Shown: positions 9,035-19,287, counted from the first letter of the stretch. The stretch: 64,000 bases of DNA from Clostridium sp. BSD9I1 (GCF_900185645.1 NZ_FYAM01000027.1:124001-188000), one strand, 5' to 3'. The notes: generated by a model from the letters alone, not told the origin. Translations and numbers: made by a program.

Positions 9035-11059
9035 ATGAAAAATGAAAAAGGATTCAAATGGAGATTTGAAATGAAAAATATTAAAGCAAGGCTTATTGTT
9101 TACTTTTCTATATTAATTTTATTGTCATCTACTGCTTTGAGTATTATTTCTTTACAAAGAGCAAGTAATTCTCTTAGAAAAGAAGCAGAAAAGTCACTTA
9201 GCTCACTAGCTATTCAAGGATCAAAAGTAATAGCAAGTAGAATTGAAACTCAAAAGCTAACATTGGAAATGATAGCATTGAGAGCAGATATCCAAGGCAT
9301 GGATTGGAAGATACAAAAACCTGTGCTGCAAAGGCAAATAGAACGAACAAATTTTATTGATATTGCTGTTGTTCATCTTGATGGTACTGCCTATTATAGT
9401 GATGGAACAACCAGCCAATTAGGTGATAGAGATTATATAAAAAAAGCTTTAAGTGGTGAAACTAACATATCTGATTTGTTAGTTAGCAGTGTAACCAATG
9501 AACCTGTATTAATGTATGCTACTCCTATTAAAAATGGAGGTAAAGTTGTAGGGGCATTGGTAGGCCGTAGAGATGGAATTTCCTTAAGTAACAGTGCAGA
9601 TGATATAGGGTATGGTAATGAAGGATATAGCTACATAATTAATATCAATGGAACTGTGATTGGGCATCCAGATAGAGAAAAGGTGTTAAATCAATATAAT
9701 CCAATTGAGGAAGCAAAGAACGATGAAAGTCAGAAGTCAGTAGCAGCATTGCTCGAAAAAGCATTGACAGAAAAGACTGGAATTAGTAATTATTCTTTTG
9801 AGGGAAAGGATTTGTATGCTGGATATGCACCTATTGAAGGTACTGACTGGATGCTAATTATTACTGCGAATCAAAAGGAAGTTTTAGCTTCAATTCCTGC
9901 ATTACAAGCAACAAATATTATAGTTACGATTGTTATTTTATTAATAAGTATTGCTATTACATATTTAATTAGCAATTCAATGGTAAAACCAATCATTGCA
10001 ACTATACAACATTCTAAAAAAATAGCTAATCTGGATGTTACAGAAGATATTCCTGAAATATTTCTTAAGAAGAAAGATGAAATTGGAGCCTTAGCAAAAG
10101 CACTTCAAGATATAATTAATAGTCTTAGAGAAATTATTAGTGAAATAAGTAATTCGGCAGAACAAGTGTCTGCTGCTTCAGAAGAATTGACAGCCACCTC
10201 ACAACAATCAGCAAGCGCTGCAGAGGAAGTGTCAAGAACAGTTGAAGAAATAGCAATGGGAGCATCTGACCAAGCACGAAGTACAGAAAATGGTTCTTCA
10301 GAGGCTGCTCTATTAGGAGAAATAATTGAAAAAGATCAAGATCATGTAAAAGCATTAAATAATGCTTCAAATAAGGTGATAGAAGTTGTTAATGAGGGAT
10401 TAAAAGAGATTGACAATCTGTCAAAAATAACAGAAGAAAGCAATGATGCTACACAAGAAATATACGAAGTTATATTAAAAACTAATAATAGTTCTAATAA
10501 AATTGGCCAAGCAAGCAGCGTGATTGCCTCTATAGCAGAACAAACTAATTTATTAGCACTAAATGCAGCAATAGAATCAGCAAGAGCAGGAGAAGCAGGA
10601 AGAGGATTTTCAGTAGTAGCAGAGGAAATTAGAAAATTAGCAGAGCAATCTTCAACTTCTACAAAGGATATTGATGGGATGGTTAATGAATTACAAAGCA
10701 ATGCCAAAGATGCTGTAAAAACCATGGAAAGGCTATCAAATATATCTAAAGAGCAAGTAAATAGTGTAGTTAATAGCAAAGATAAATATATGTTAATTAA
10801 TGAAGCTATGAAGGAAACGGAAAAAGCAGTTAAGCAGCTAAATGTTTCAGGGGAAGAAATGGAAAGGACAAAGTGTGAAATACTAGATGTTTTACAAAAA
10901 CTTTCAGCAATTGCCGAAGAAAATGCTGCTGCAACTGAAGAAGCAACAGCCTCCATGGAAGAGCAATCTGCTTCTATAGAGGAAATTGCAGGCTCTAGTG
11001 AGAGTCTATCAAATTTAGCCCAGAATCTACAAGGAATTATTATGAAATTTAAATTTTGA
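9035..11059 (+). CDS. Methyl-accepting chemotaxis protein with dCache sensor, under c-di-GMP riboswitch
   Basis: From the ATG at 9035 (GGAGGG seven bases upstream) the protein is 674 residues. An upstream in-frame ATG at 8996 lacks a ribosome site. TM1 is at about 21-43. A double-Cache extracellular domain extends to about 295 ([34 protein letters not shown]). TM2 is at about 300-322, then HAMP, then the signalling domain with tip [17 protein letters not shown]. There is no pentapeptide tail (it ends MKFKF). The riboswitch links its expression to c-di-GMP level. dCache receptors often bind amino acids or other small metabolites, and the ligand here is unknown. Confidence 0.93.
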   Translation: MKNEKGFKWRFEMKNIKARLIVYFSILILLSSTALSIISLQRASNSLRKEAEKSLSSLAIQGSKVIASRIETQKLTLEMIALRADIQGMDWKIQKPVLQRQIERTNFIDIAVVHLDGTAYYSDGTTSQLGDRDYIKKALSGETNISDLLVSSVTNEPVLMYATPIKNGGKVVGALVGRRDGISLSNSADDIGYGNEGYSYIININGTVIGHPDREKVLNQYNPIEEAKNDESQKSVAALLEKALTEKTGISNYSFEGKDLYAGYAPIEGTDWMLIITANQKEVLASIPALQATNIIVTIVILLISIAITYLISNSMVKPIIATIQHSKKIANLDVTEDIPEIFLKKKDEIGALAKALQDIINSLREIISEISNSAEQVSAASEELTATSQQSASAAEEVSRTVEEIAMGASDQARSTENGSSEAALLGEIIEKDQDHVKALNNASNKVIEVVNEGLKEIDNLSKITEESNDATQEIYEVILKTNNSSNKIGQASSVIASIAEQTNLLALNAAIESARAGEAGRGFSVVAEEIRKLAEQSSTSTKDIDGMVNELQSNAKDAVKTMERLSNISKEQVNSVVNSKDKYMLINEAMKETEKAVKQLNVSGEEMERTKCEILDVLQKLSAIAEENAAATEEATASMEEQSASIEEIAGSSESLSNLAQNLQGIIMKFKF

Positions 11060-11205
11060 AGTTAAAAATAATATTGATTAATATTACTGAGTATATAAAT
11101 AGGACCCTAAGCATCAAAACCGCCGTAGTTTCCTTTTTTATGTATTAAATTTAATTCATATGTTAAAATTACTATAATAGATAAATGAAACTAAGGTGTG
11201 AAAGG

Positions 11206-12672
11206 ATGATTAATTTGGATAATATACTTAAGGATTTATCTCCAAGTTTAGTATTTAAATACTTTGAAGAGATAAGTAGAATACCAAGAAGCTCTGGAAA
11301 TGAAAAGGCTATAAGTGATTATTTAGTTAATTTTGCAAAGGAACATAATTTAGAGGTAATACAAGATGAAGCATTAAATGTAATAATTAAAAAGGATGCA
11401 ACTAAAGGATATGAAAATGCTCCAACTGTAATCTTACAAGGCCATATGGACATGGTTTGCGAAAAAAACAATGGAACAGAGCATAATTTTGAAAAAGACC
11501 CTATTAAGCTAAAAGTAGAAGGCGATTTTATAAAAGCAACAGGAACTACTTTAGGAGCAGATAATGGCATAGCAGTAGCTTATTGCCTGGCTATACTTGC
11601 AAGTACCGATATAGAGCATCCTGCTATAGAAGTTTTAGTTACAACTGAGGAAGAAACAGGAATGGGAGGGGCCTCAAGTGTTAAGGGAGAAAATCTTTCT
11701 GGAAAGATCTTAATTAACATTGATTCAGAGGAAGAAGGAGAACTTTTATCTTCCTGTGCTGGTGGTGTTAGAAATAAAGTTAGCATTAAGTTAGAATTAG
11801 AGGAAAAGAAAAAAGGTTTTATGCTCTATAAGGTTATTGTTAAGGGCCTAAAGGGCGGACATTCAGGGATGGATATCGATAAGGAAAGAGGGAACTCTAA
11901 TAAGATTATAGGAAGAGTTTTAAATGATATAAATTCACAAATGGAGTTGTACATAGCGGAAATAAATGGTGGAGCAAAGATGAATGCAATTCCAAGAGAA
12001 GCTGAAGCTATAATCCTTATTGAAGAAGAAAATAAAAATGCTCTAAATAATATAATTAAAAAGTGGCAAGAGACCTTGAAAAATGAACTTAGGGCTTCAG
12101 ATTCAGGAATAACTGTACAGTTAGAAGAAATGGATATAAAGATAGACAAGGTATTTTCTAAAGAACTAACGGATAAGGTTATTACAGTACTTATGTTAAT
12201 GCCACAAGGAATACAAACTATGAGCATGGATATTAAAGGATTAGTTCAAAGTTCTACAAATCTAGGTGTAGTTACAACTGAAGAGAATAAGATAACATTT
12301 GAAAGTGCTATAAGAAGTTCTGTGAAAACTTTAAAGGATAGTATAGTGAGAGAAATTGAAAGCATATGTAAGGTTGTTGGTGCAACTATGAATTTAGAAT
12401 CTGATTATCCAGCTTGGGAGTACAGGGAAGATTCATATATCAGAGAAGTATTTAAAAGTGTTCATAAAGATATGTATGATTCAGAACCGAAGGTAACAGC
12501 AATACATGCAGGTCTTGAATGCGGAATATTAAAGGATATTCTTGGGGATATAGATATGATCTCCTTTGGACCCAATATGTATGATGTGCACACCCCTGAG
12601 GAAAAACTAAGTATTTCCTCAACTGAAAGAACATATAAGTACTTCTTAGAGGTATTAAAACAAATAAGATAA
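11206..12672 (+). CDS. pepD: Aminoacyl-histidine dipeptidase (PepD-like, M20 family)
   Basis: A 488-residue zinc peptidase of the M20 family that hydrolyses Xaa-His and other dipeptides in the cytoplasm. Metal-site motifs are visible: GHMDMVCEKN, the region GTTLGADNGIAVAY, TTEEETGMGGA with the catalytic glutamates, and AIHAGLECGI near the C-terminus. The PepD-typical N-terminus SLVFKYFEEISRIPRSSGNE supports the ATG at 11206, which follows AAGGTG by seven bases, over the ATG at 11185. It is followed by a clear terminator at 12695. Confidence 0.92.
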   Translation: MINLDNILKDLSPSLVFKYFEEISRIPRSSGNEKAISDYLVNFAKEHNLEVIQDEALNVIIKKDATKGYENAPTVILQGHMDMVCEKNNGTEHNFEKDPIKLKVEGDFIKATGTTLGADNGIAVAYCLAILASTDIEHPAIEVLVTTEEETGMGGASSVKGENLSGKILINIDSEEEGELLSSCAGGVRNKVSIKLELEEKKKGFMLYKVIVKGLKGGHSGMDIDKERGNSNKIIGRVLNDINSQMELYIAEINGGAKMNAIPREAEAIILIEEENKNALNNIIKKWQETLKNELRASDSGITVQLEEMDIKIDKVFSKELTDKVITVLMLMPQGIQTMSMDIKGLVQSSTNLGVVTTEENKITFESAIRSSVKTLKDSIVREIESICKVVGATMNLESDYPAWEYREDSYIREVFKSVHKDMYDSEPKVTAIHAGLECGILKDILGDIDMISFGPNMYDVHTPEEKLSISSTERTYKYFLEVLKQIR

Positions 12673-12694
12673 TAGATAAATTTCATATTTGTAA

Positions 12695-12727
12695 GAGGCA
12701 TATCTTGAAAGAGATATGCCTTTTATA
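12695..12727 (+). terminator. Terminator after pepD
   Basis: AGGCATATCT and AGATATGCCT form a perfect stem with a short TGAAAG-type loop, followed by TTTTATATTG. Confidence 0.9.
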
Positions 12728-12771
12728 TTGTCATAATATAAGGAATGATGACTGAAGTGTAAAGTTGTTTA

Positions 12772-12800
12772 TTGACATAAAATAACTGAAGTGATACTAT
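12772..12800 (+). promoter_or_regulatory. Vegetative promoter of the MCP at 12939
   Basis: TTGACA at 12772-12777 and TACTAT at 12795-12800 are separated by exactly 17 bases. Transcription from here would give a leader of about 130 bases before the MCP start. Confidence 0.75.
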
Positions 12801-12823
12801 TTAAAATATTTAAACTTATAAAA

Positions 12824-12907
12824 ATCGTCAACGAATAACGATGGAAGTTAAGATTATATGTAAATTGATGTTAGAAAGGTCTGTAAGGGGCCAGAGCTTT
12901 TCTAACA
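12824..12907 (+). promoter_or_regulatory. Structured leader: two hairpins ahead of the MCP
   Basis: The leader holds a small hairpin ATCGT/ACGAT (12824-12842) and a long one whose arms ATGTTAGAAA and TTTTCTAACAT close at 12868-12907, with GTCTG/CAGA pairing inside. No U-run follows, and no known riboswitch consensus is recognised. It may be a regulatory RNA structure or a protein-binding site. Confidence 0.4.
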
Positions 12908-12938
12908 TGAAAATAAATATTTACAAGGGGGACAATCC

Positions 12939-14945
12939 ATGAAAAAATCAAGGAATAACAGACTCAAGGGATCTATAAAAAATAAATTGATATTCTTACT
13001 TATAGGAATTATAGTAATTCCTATTGTAACTTTAGCACTTATTACTTATTCCAATTCAAAACATGTATTAGAGTCTGAGTTTAAGAAAAATTCTATGCAG
13101 ATGACTGAAAAGCTTAGTTCAATTATTGAAACTTATATTACAGAAAATGAAAACAATATTAATATGTTAAGTAATAATTTAAACATAAAGAATGTTTTAA
13201 ATAATAAGCCTGAGGAACTTATTTATACATATAATGTGCTGCAAAGTTATCAGGAAGTACATCCAGATTCAATGGCAGTATATATTGCAACACATGATAA
13301 AAGGTTATTTGTTTATCCAAAAGTTAATTTGCCAAAGGGATTTGATCCAACAGCTAGACCATGGTATCAAGAAACTATGAAAGCAGGTAAAATGACTTGG
13401 ACAGAACCTTACTTAGATGAAGCATCAGGAAAATTAACTGTGACAGTTGCAAAGCCGGCAAAGAATTCTAAAGGTGAACTTATAGGCGTAGTCGGGGCTG
13501 ACATATCATTAGATGTATTATCCAAACTTGTTAGTGAAACCAGGCTGGGAAAAGAGGGGCACTTTTTTATAGCCAATAGTAAAGGAAATATATTAGCTCA
13601 TACAGATAAGGAGTTTAACAATAAAGAAATACCAGTTAAGGATATTTTAGATGCGGTGAGAAGTAAAAAGTCAGATACTATTGATTATAGTTATAATGGC
13701 GATAATAAATTTGCTGTTTTTACTACTAATAATAAAACAGGATGGAGTATAGTAGGAGAAATGAGCCACTCTGAAATACATGAAAGTTTATCAGTTGTTT
13801 TTAAGGTAATATCTATAGCCGGGATTGTAATTATAATCCTAGCAGCAATGTTAGGAATGATTTTGTCAAAACCAATGATTATATCTTTGCATAAATTAGT
13901 AGAGGATATGAAAGGAATTGGTGGTGGTGATTTAACAATAAGAAGTGCTATTAAATGTAATGATGAGATAGGTATACTTGCTTCAAATCTTAATTCCATG
14001 TCTGAAAATCTAGGGGAATTGATAAAGGATATAAGCAATATATCAACTGAAGTCACTTCAGCGGCAGATAACTTGGCCTCAATGTCAGAAGAAAGTAGTG
14101 CTTCTACAGAAGAAATTACAAGAGTTATTGGAGAAGTTTCCAATATAACAGTAGAGCAAGCTAAAGGAACTGATATGGCACTTAGTAAGATTAAAGAATT
14201 GTCAAATAGTATTCAATTAGTTGCCGGTGCTATTAATGATTCAAAGGAGATATTTGATGGAGTTGATAGCTTAAGCGAAAGGGGTATTGAAGTAGTCCAG
14301 ATGTTAACTAAAAGCACTAAAGAAAACGATGATGCTGCCAAAAAGGTTTCAAAAGTAATCAATGAAGTTGATATCAAATCAGATGAAATTGGAAGTATTA
14401 TAGATACAATAGAAAAAATTTCAGCACAAACAAATTTACTTGCATTAAATGCTTCCATTGAAGCAGCTAGAGCGGGAGAAGCAGGTCGTGGATTTTCCGT
14501 GGTTGCTGATGAAGTAAGAAAGCTTGCGGAACAATCAAAGGATGCAACAAGTAAGATAAGGGATTTAGTAATGGGGATTCAATCTGGATCAAAAAATGCG
14601 GTTAACACCATGGAATTTGCAAATGAAATAGCTAACCAACAATCAAATGCAGTGGTGAAAACGGAAGATATATTTACTAAGATAACTAATATGGTAAACA
14701 AACTAAGCGGGGAAGTAGAAAAGATTGTTAGGCTAAATTATGAAATGACTAGCAAAAAAGATGAAATAGTAGGGGTAATGGCAAATATAGCAGTATCTTC
14801 GGAGCAAACCTCAGCTTCCACGGAAGAAATATCAGCATCTACAGAAGAGCAGCTAGCAATTAGTTATGAGGTTTCAAAGACTTCAGAAGAACTTAATAAA
14901 TTGTCTCAAAAGCTTAATGAAAAAATAGAAAGTTTTAAGGTGTAA
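12939..14945 (+). CDS. Methyl-accepting chemotaxis protein with dCache sensor
   Basis: A 668-residue receptor. TM1 is at about 17-38. The dCache extracellular domain extends to about 275 and shows [17 protein letters not shown] and [13 protein letters not shown], both typical of dCache_1. TM2 is at about 283-307, then HAMP to about 360, then the signalling domain with tip [17 protein letters not shown]. It ends IESFKV without a CheR pentapeptide. Ribosome site AAGGGGG is well placed. The W-Y/Y-D features of the Cache region resemble amino-acid-binding receptors, but a ligand cannot be assigned. Confidence 0.94.
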   Translation: MKKSRNNRLKGSIKNKLIFLLIGIIVIPIVTLALITYSNSKHVLESEFKKNSMQMTEKLSSIIETYITENENNINMLSNNLNIKNVLNNKPEELIYTYNVLQSYQEVHPDSMAVYIATHDKRLFVYPKVNLPKGFDPTARPWYQETMKAGKMTWTEPYLDEASGKLTVTVAKPAKNSKGELIGVVGADISLDVLSKLVSETRLGKEGHFFIANSKGNILAHTDKEFNNKEIPVKDILDAVRSKKSDTIDYSYNGDNKFAVFTTNNKTGWSIVGEMSHSEIHESLSVVFKVISIAGIVIIILAAMLGMILSKPMIISLHKLVEDMKGIGGGDLTIRSAIKCNDEIGILASNLNSMSENLGELIKDISNISTEVTSAADNLASMSEESSASTEEITRVIGEVSNITVEQAKGTDMALSKIKELSNSIQLVAGAINDSKEIFDGVDSLSERGIEVVQMLTKSTKENDDAAKKVSKVINEVDIKSDEIGSIIDTIEKISAQTNLLALNASIEAARAGEAGRGFSVVADEVRKLAEQSKDATSKIRDLVMGIQSGSKNAVNTMEFANEIANQQSNAVVKTEDIFTKITNMVNKLSGEVEKIVRLNYEMTSKKDEIVGVMANIAVSSEQTSASTEEISASTEEQLAISYEVSKTSEELNKLSQKLNEKIESFKV

Positions 14946-15021
14946 TTTATAAATGGTATATAAATTTAACTTAGGCATAATAATATACTTGGAATAAATT
15001 ATAAGAGAGGATGTGTTTATT

Positions 15022-15576
15022 ATGGCACTAAACAATGCAATGACTGCTGATTTTTTACGTTCGGCATATGGTGGAGAAAGTATGGCACATATGAGGTACC
15101 TTATATGGGGGGAATATGCAGAAAAGGATGGGTTCCCTAATATAGGAAGGCTTTTTAAAGGAGTAGCATATGCAGAATGGGCTCATGCTAAAAATCACTT
15201 TAATGTACTTAAAGAGCAAGTAGGAGATAGCACGGTTGCAGCGGGAGCAGTATTTGGTCATACTAATATAGTTGATAATCTTCAAGGAGCAATTAACGGA
15301 GAACTTCATGAAGTAGATCAAATGTATCCAGTATACCTTGAAACTGCAAGATTTCAAAATGAAAAAGATGCTGAAAAGGCATTTCATTATGCTCTAGAAG
15401 CTGAAAAAATTCATGCTAAGCTATTTCAAGACGCTCAGGATAAAGCTAAAGAAGGAAAAGATATTGAAATAGATACTATTTATGTATGTCCAGTTTGCGG
15501 ATATACAGAAATTGGGGACAATGTGGAAAAGTGCCCAGTATGCGGTGTAAAAAAAGATATGTTTAAGGCATTTTAA
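15022..15576 (+). CDS. rbr: Rubrerythrin
   Basis: A 184-residue non-haem diiron peroxidase that reduces hydrogen peroxide in anaerobes. The ferritin-like four-helix domain (about 1-140) carries the iron ligands in GGESMAHMRY, AEWAHAKNHF and ALEAEKIHAKLF. The C-terminal rubredoxin-like domain has two CPVCG knuckles, CPVCGYTEIGD and CPVCGVKKD, for an Fe(SCys)4 site. The ATG at 15022 is preferred, because the in-frame GTG at 15013 is only two bases after AGAGAGG. It is monocistronic, with terminators downstream. Confidence 0.96.
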   Translation: MALNNAMTADFLRSAYGGESMAHMRYLIWGEYAEKDGFPNIGRLFKGVAYAEWAHAKNHFNVLKEQVGDSTVAAGAVFGHTNIVDNLQGAINGELHEVDQMYPVYLETARFQNEKDAEKAFHYALEAEKIHAKLFQDAQDKAKEGKDIEIDTIYVCPVCGYTEIGDNVEKCPVCGVKKDMFKAF

Positions 15577-15583
15577 AGTGAGG

Positions 15584-15630
15584 CACGTTAAGGATTGTGA
15601 AAAAGGCAATCTTTAGCGTGTTTTGTTTTA
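15584..15630 (+). terminator. Terminator after rubrerythrin
   Basis: CACGTTAAGGATTG pairs with CAATCTTTAGCGTG (one mismatch, G-U tolerated), followed by TTTTGTTTTATT. Confidence 0.88.
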
Positions 15631-15646
15631 TTGATATTAAAGTTAT

Positions 15647-15687
15647 AAAAGTCATAAGAATAGATAATCTATTTTTATGACTTTTTT
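15647..15687. terminator. Second AT-rich terminator-like hairpin
   Basis: AAAAGTCATAA and TTATGACTTTTTT close over an inner TAGA/TCTA pairing. The A-run before and T-run after would let it work on either strand. It may be a back-up terminator. Confidence 0.6.
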
Positions 15688-15807
15688 GTATGAAGATTGG
15701 TCAATAATAAAAATATACATAAAATTAATAAGCGATATTGTTCTATTTTAATTTTATAAATAATAAGAATGTATTATTTAAAGATATTAAACTAGGGGGT
15801 AAGTTAT

Positions 15808-15966
15808 ATGAAGAATAAGTTTTCAAAGTTATATTTAGAGCTTGTAGAGTGGAGAGATGATGAGATTAAGTACGGGCATATGGAAAAAGCTAAGAGGATT
15901 CAAAAGGTAATAAAAAGGAAAAAGGCAATGATTAAATTATATATAATAAATTCACTTAAAAGCTAG
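15808..15966 (+). CDS. Small basic hypothetical protein, 52 residues
   Basis: An ATG preceded by CTAGGGGG opens a 52-codon frame. The product is strongly basic in its second half (KRIQKVIKRKKAMIK) with an amphipathic N-terminal half (KLYLELVEWRDDEIKYGHMEKAKRI). Good ribosome site, clean start and stop, and clostridial codon use support a real gene. No family is recognised, and the helical, charged character would suit a small regulatory or RNA- or DNA-associated protein. It occupies the 480-base space between rubrerythrin and the gene at 16058. The remainder of that space holds only terminators and AT-rich sequence. Confidence 0.55.
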   Translation: MKNKFSKLYLELVEWRDDEIKYGHMEKAKRIQKVIKRKKAMIKLYIINSLKS

Positions 15967-16057
15967 AATAATAACAAGAGATTTAGCATATTATTTTGTA
16001 TAAGGCATTTGTAAAAAGTAGAGTCACCTCGGGGATAAAAAAAGGGGGAGAATACGT

Positions 16058-16858
16058 ATGAAAAAGACATTAGCATTACTTATGAGTGTAATAGTATCAG
16101 GAGCAATATTTATACAATGTAAGCAAGCTGCTGTTAGTACAAGTAGTAATATAGCAGAGATAAGCAGTGAGGAAAATAATATATCAAAAGCTCAGCAAGC
16201 GGCAGAAGAGTTTGTAAAGGAATACTTCACATACAATCCAAGTACTATTGGAGAGGTGCTGGACAAGTCATCTTCTTATTTTTTAAATCCAAAGGATATC
16301 TTAGATGGAAAGGATTTTCAAGTGAAAATCATAAAATCAAAAAATGAAGTATCCACATATATTTTATCTACGCTTGGCAGCAAAATAGAGGAAAACATTA
16401 AAATTGATAACAAAGAATATAAGTCATATGTATTAAATTTTAAAATTGATTATATTTTAGATGGCAAACCTATTTACCAAGAAATTAAATTAAGAATGGT
16501 TAATAAAGAGGAAAAGTGGGTCATAGCTAGTTACGAATATAATGTGCTTCCTGAAATAGAAAAAGCAATGAAAGAAGGAGAAGATTTTGCAAAAAAGAAT
16601 AAGGGAAAGCTTCCCTCTGAGTCATTTGCAAAAACACATCCTGTTGAATGTGGAATATATTATATAGCAAGTAAGTTTCAAAAGGAGTATATAGATCAAT
16701 ATGGGATTGAATTTGAATTTTATAATATCATAAATGATAAGGATTTTGAGTTAGTATTTAAAGTTAATAAGGACAATAAGGAAGAAATACAAATTATATA
16801 TGTAACAATGCAAGATGATAAAAGTTATAAGGTTGTTAGAGAGAAGACTATAAAATAA
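16058..16858 (+). CDS. Secreted or lipoprotein-like hypothetical protein
   Basis: A 266-residue protein with an N-terminal signal (KKTLALLMSVIVSGAIFIQC). Cys20 or so could be a lipid-attachment site, although the FIQC sequence is a poor lipobox because of the Gln. The mature part is soluble and charged, with a region around residues 40-170 that resembles small stress/NTF2-like folds (AAEEFVKEYFTYNPST, then beta-rich DYILDGKPIYQEIKLRMV and EKWVIASYEYN). I do not recognise a named family. Ribosome site AAAGGGGGAG precedes the ATG, and a terminator follows at once. Confidence 0.75.
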   Translation: MKKTLALLMSVIVSGAIFIQCKQAAVSTSSNIAEISSEENNISKAQQAAEEFVKEYFTYNPSTIGEVLDKSSSYFLNPKDILDGKDFQVKIIKSKNEVSTYILSTLGSKIEENIKIDNKEYKSYVLNFKIDYILDGKPIYQEIKLRMVNKEEKWVIASYEYNVLPEIEKAMKEGEDFAKKNKGKLPSESFAKTHPVECGIYYIASKFQKEYIDQYGIEFEFYNIINDKDFELVFKVNKDNKEEIQIIYVTMQDDKSYKVVREKTIK

Positions 16859-16869
16859 AGTTGTGTAGC

Positions 16870-16896
16870 AAAAAGTTGCTTCGCAACTTTTTTGTT
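16870..16896. terminator. Terminator after the lipoprotein-like gene
   Basis: AAAAAGTTGC and GCAACTTTTTT pair around TTCG, a stable tetraloop, followed by TTTG. Confidence 0.9.
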
Positions 16897-17019
16897 TCTA
16901 TAAGAGAATGCAATATAATGATATTCCAGATCAAAGAAATTTTCGGTTCTTAATTAGCATATAGCTAGTATGAAAGTTTCATTGATTTTATAATTTCCAA
17001 AGAGTATAATTTTTTTATA

Positions 17020-17044
17020 GAAAGCTGTCTTATAGATGGCTTTC
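17020..17044 (+). promoter_or_regulatory. Hairpin upstream of the HD-domain gene
   Basis: GAAAGCTGTCT and AGATGGCTTTC pair around TAT, 56 bases before the start. No strong T-run follows. It may be a leader structure. Confidence 0.35.
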
Positions 17045-17100
17045 ATACATATTAGGGCATAAACATAAATCATTAATTATAAATAATGGGGGAAGAAAGT

Positions 17101-17691
17101 ATGCTTAATGAAAGACTTTCAAAGCAAATACAGTTTATTTTAGAAATTGATAAATTAAAACATATCTTTAGGCAAAATATTGTTACAGGAACAACAAGAA
17201 ATGAAAATGATGCAGAACATTCATGGCATTTAGCTATTATGGCAATGATGCTTTATGAGTATTCAAGGGTACCTGTAGATGTATTACAAGTAATTAAAAT
17301 GGTTGTAATACATGATCTTGTTGAAATTTATGCAGGAGATACATATTGCTATGATAAAAAGGGCTATGAAGATAAAGCAGAAAGAGAAGAGAGAGCCGCT
17401 GAAAAGCTTTTTGGAATGTTACCAGGGGATCAGTCAGAGGAAATTTGGAATCTTTGGCGTGAGTTTGAAGAATTAAAAACTTCAGAAGCTAAGTTTGCTG
17501 CTTGTCTTGATAGAGTTCAACCACTAATTCTTAACTATAATACTAATGGCCATACTTGGAGAAGGCCAGGAGTAACTAGTGAAATGGTATTAAAGAGAAA
17601 TGAATTATTAAAAGAAAATGCTCCTGAAATTTGGGAATATGCAAAGGAAATTATAGAGGATTCTATTAAAAAGGGATATTTAAAACGTTAA
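17101..17691 (+). CDS. HD-domain phosphohydrolase (YfbR/HDDC2-like)
   Basis: From the ATG at 17101, 196 residues. The frame also has an ATG at 17086, but GGGGGA sits inside that extension at the right distance to serve the later start. HD-superfamily metal ligands are present: NDAEHSWHLA, VVIHDLVEIYAGD, and a downstream Asp in AACLDRVQPLI. The family includes 5'-deoxynucleotidases acting on dNMPs, the most probable activity, though the substrate is inferred. The gene stands alone. Confidence 0.88.
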   Translation: MLNERLSKQIQFILEIDKLKHIFRQNIVTGTTRNENDAEHSWHLAIMAMMLYEYSRVPVDVLQVIKMVVIHDLVEIYAGDTYCYDKKGYEDKAEREERAAEKLFGMLPGDQSEEIWNLWREFEELKTSEAKFAACLDRVQPLILNYNTNGHTWRRPGVTSEMVLKRNELLKENAPEIWEYAKEIIEDSIKKGYLKR

Positions 17692-17739
17692 AATTAGTGT
17701 GATTTTAATGGTTTCAAATTAAACTTTGGGGGCTAATTT

Positions 17740-19224
17740 ATGAAAAACTTAGAGTTAAAGTCTTTAAGGATCGTAGAAAGTATATTCATTCTAACCATCA
17801 TAATATTATTAATTGTCAATCTTGCATTTTATAGAACGATTATACATAAATTTCAAGCTAATGTAAAATCAAATGCAGCTGATGCTGTAAAGGTGATTGA
17901 TGGAGATAAATTAACTAAGGTTATAAAAAATAAATCTATGAATAGTACTGAGTACAAAAAAATTCAACTAGAAATGATAAAATGGAAAAATGATAAAGAT
18001 GTAAAATATTTTTATACAATGTATAGAGAAAGAGATACTATTCATTTCCTAATAGATTCAGCATTAGTTAAGCCAGAACCACTTGGGCAAAAATATAATT
18101 TTGAAGAAGAAATGAGGCAAGCGTTTGATGGAAAAGTAACTTACACACCACATCCTGTAAGGGATAATTTAGGTACGTTTGTATCAGCTTATGCACCCAT
18201 AAAAAATTCACATGGGGAAGTCATTGCAATTGTGGGTGTAGATGTGGATTTTGGAGTATTTAATTATATGAAGTATAAATTTATTATAGATATAATAATT
18301 ATTATATTTATGATCGCAGTTGCAGTTGTAATCTTAAGAAAGCTAGAAGAGACATCTATGAAACATAAGATTTTATTCGAAAATGCACATGATATAATAT
18401 TATATACAACAGAAAATGGACAAATTATTGATGGAAACAAAACAGCTGTAATGGAGTATGGATATAGTTACAATGAATTGAAAACTAAAAATTTAAAGAA
18501 TCTTAGAACACTGGATTCTTCAAAAAGCCTTGGCGATATATATAGTGAAGGCAGCGTTTTTGAAACAATTAACATAAGAAAAGATGGCACTACTTTTCCA
18601 GCGGAAATAAGTACAAACTCTATTATTGTAAATAATGAGAGAATAATAATAAGAATTATAAGAAATATAACAGAACGTAAAAAGATAGAAGAAAAAGTTG
18701 TATATCTTGCTAAATATGATCCACTTACTAATGTATATAATAGAGCAAGTTTAATGTCTAAACTCAATATAGCTTTAGAGGAAGCTAAAAAACATAAATA
18801 TATAATTGCGGTTATATTATTTGATGTCGATAAATTTAAGGATATTAATGATACATATGGGCATTGTAAGGGAGATGCTATATTAAAAGTTATAGCCAAT
18901 GCAGTAAAGAAATCCATTAGGAATACAGATGTTTTTGGAAGATTAGGAGGAGATGAGTTTTTAATAATTCAACAATTTATTAAAGATAAAAAAGATGTAA
19001 TGTGTCTAGTTGATAGAATATTAGAAAATATTAAGTCTCAATCGATTAATTTGAATGAGAATGAGCATTATATTAATATTAGCATAGGTATTAGCATTTT
19101 TCCTAATGACGGACATAGCATAGAAGAGCTTGTGAACTGCGCAGATAACGCCATGTATTATACAAAGAAGAATGGCGGGAATTCCTATAATTTTTATGAG
19201 TATTCAAAAAAGGTACTCAGATAA
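17740..19224 (+). CDS. Membrane-bound diguanylate cyclase (Cache-like sensor, PAS, GGDEF)
   Basis: A 494-residue protein. TM1 is at about 12-34, with an extracellular Cache-like sensor at about 35-175 (MNSTEYKKIQLEMIKWKNDKDVKYFYT, then LGTFVSAYAPIKNSHGEVIAIVGVDVD). TM2 is at about 178-200, then PAS (about 210-320) and GGDEF (about 330-490). The active site is intact (GRLGGDEFLII), and RNTD stands exactly five residues before it, the layout of the inhibitory I-site, so product inhibition is likely. It makes c-di-GMP from two GTP. The sensor is paralogous to that of the next gene, an MCP. Ribosome site TGGGGG. Confidence 0.93.
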   Translation: MKNLELKSLRIVESIFILTIIILLIVNLAFYRTIIHKFQANVKSNAADAVKVIDGDKLTKVIKNKSMNSTEYKKIQLEMIKWKNDKDVKYFYTMYRERDTIHFLIDSALVKPEPLGQKYNFEEEMRQAFDGKVTYTPHPVRDNLGTFVSAYAPIKNSHGEVIAIVGVDVDFGVFNYMKYKFIIDIIIIIFMIAVAVVILRKLEETSMKHKILFENAHDIILYTTENGQIIDGNKTAVMEYGYSYNELKTKNLKNLRTLDSSKSLGDIYSEGSVFETINIRKDGTTFPAEISTNSIIVNNERIIIRIIRNITERKKIEEKVVYLAKYDPLTNVYNRASLMSKLNIALEEAKKHKYIIAVILFDVDKFKDINDTYGHCKGDAILKVIANAVKKSIRNTDVFGRLGGDEFLIIQQFIKDKKDVMCLVDRILENIKSQSINLNENEHYINISIGISIFPNDGHSIEELVNCADNAMYYTKKNGGNSYNFYEYSKKVLR

Positions 19225-19251
19225 AAGTAATTAAACATATTATGTTTTCTG

Positions 19252-19287
19252 AAAATAAAGCTTATATAAATAAGCTTTATTTTTTTG
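19252..19287. terminator. Terminator between GGDEF and MCP genes
   Basis: AAAATAAAGCTTAT and ATAAGCTTTATTTT form a near-perfect stem, followed by a run of T. The GGDEF protein and the next MCP are therefore probably separate transcription units. Confidence 0.85.

Noticed and set aside
10342-10956. 204-codon minus-strand frame inside the riboswitch-controlled MCP
   Set aside because: Long antisense frames are common opposite MCP signalling domains because of codon bias. Ser/Leu-rich nonsense, no ribosome site.
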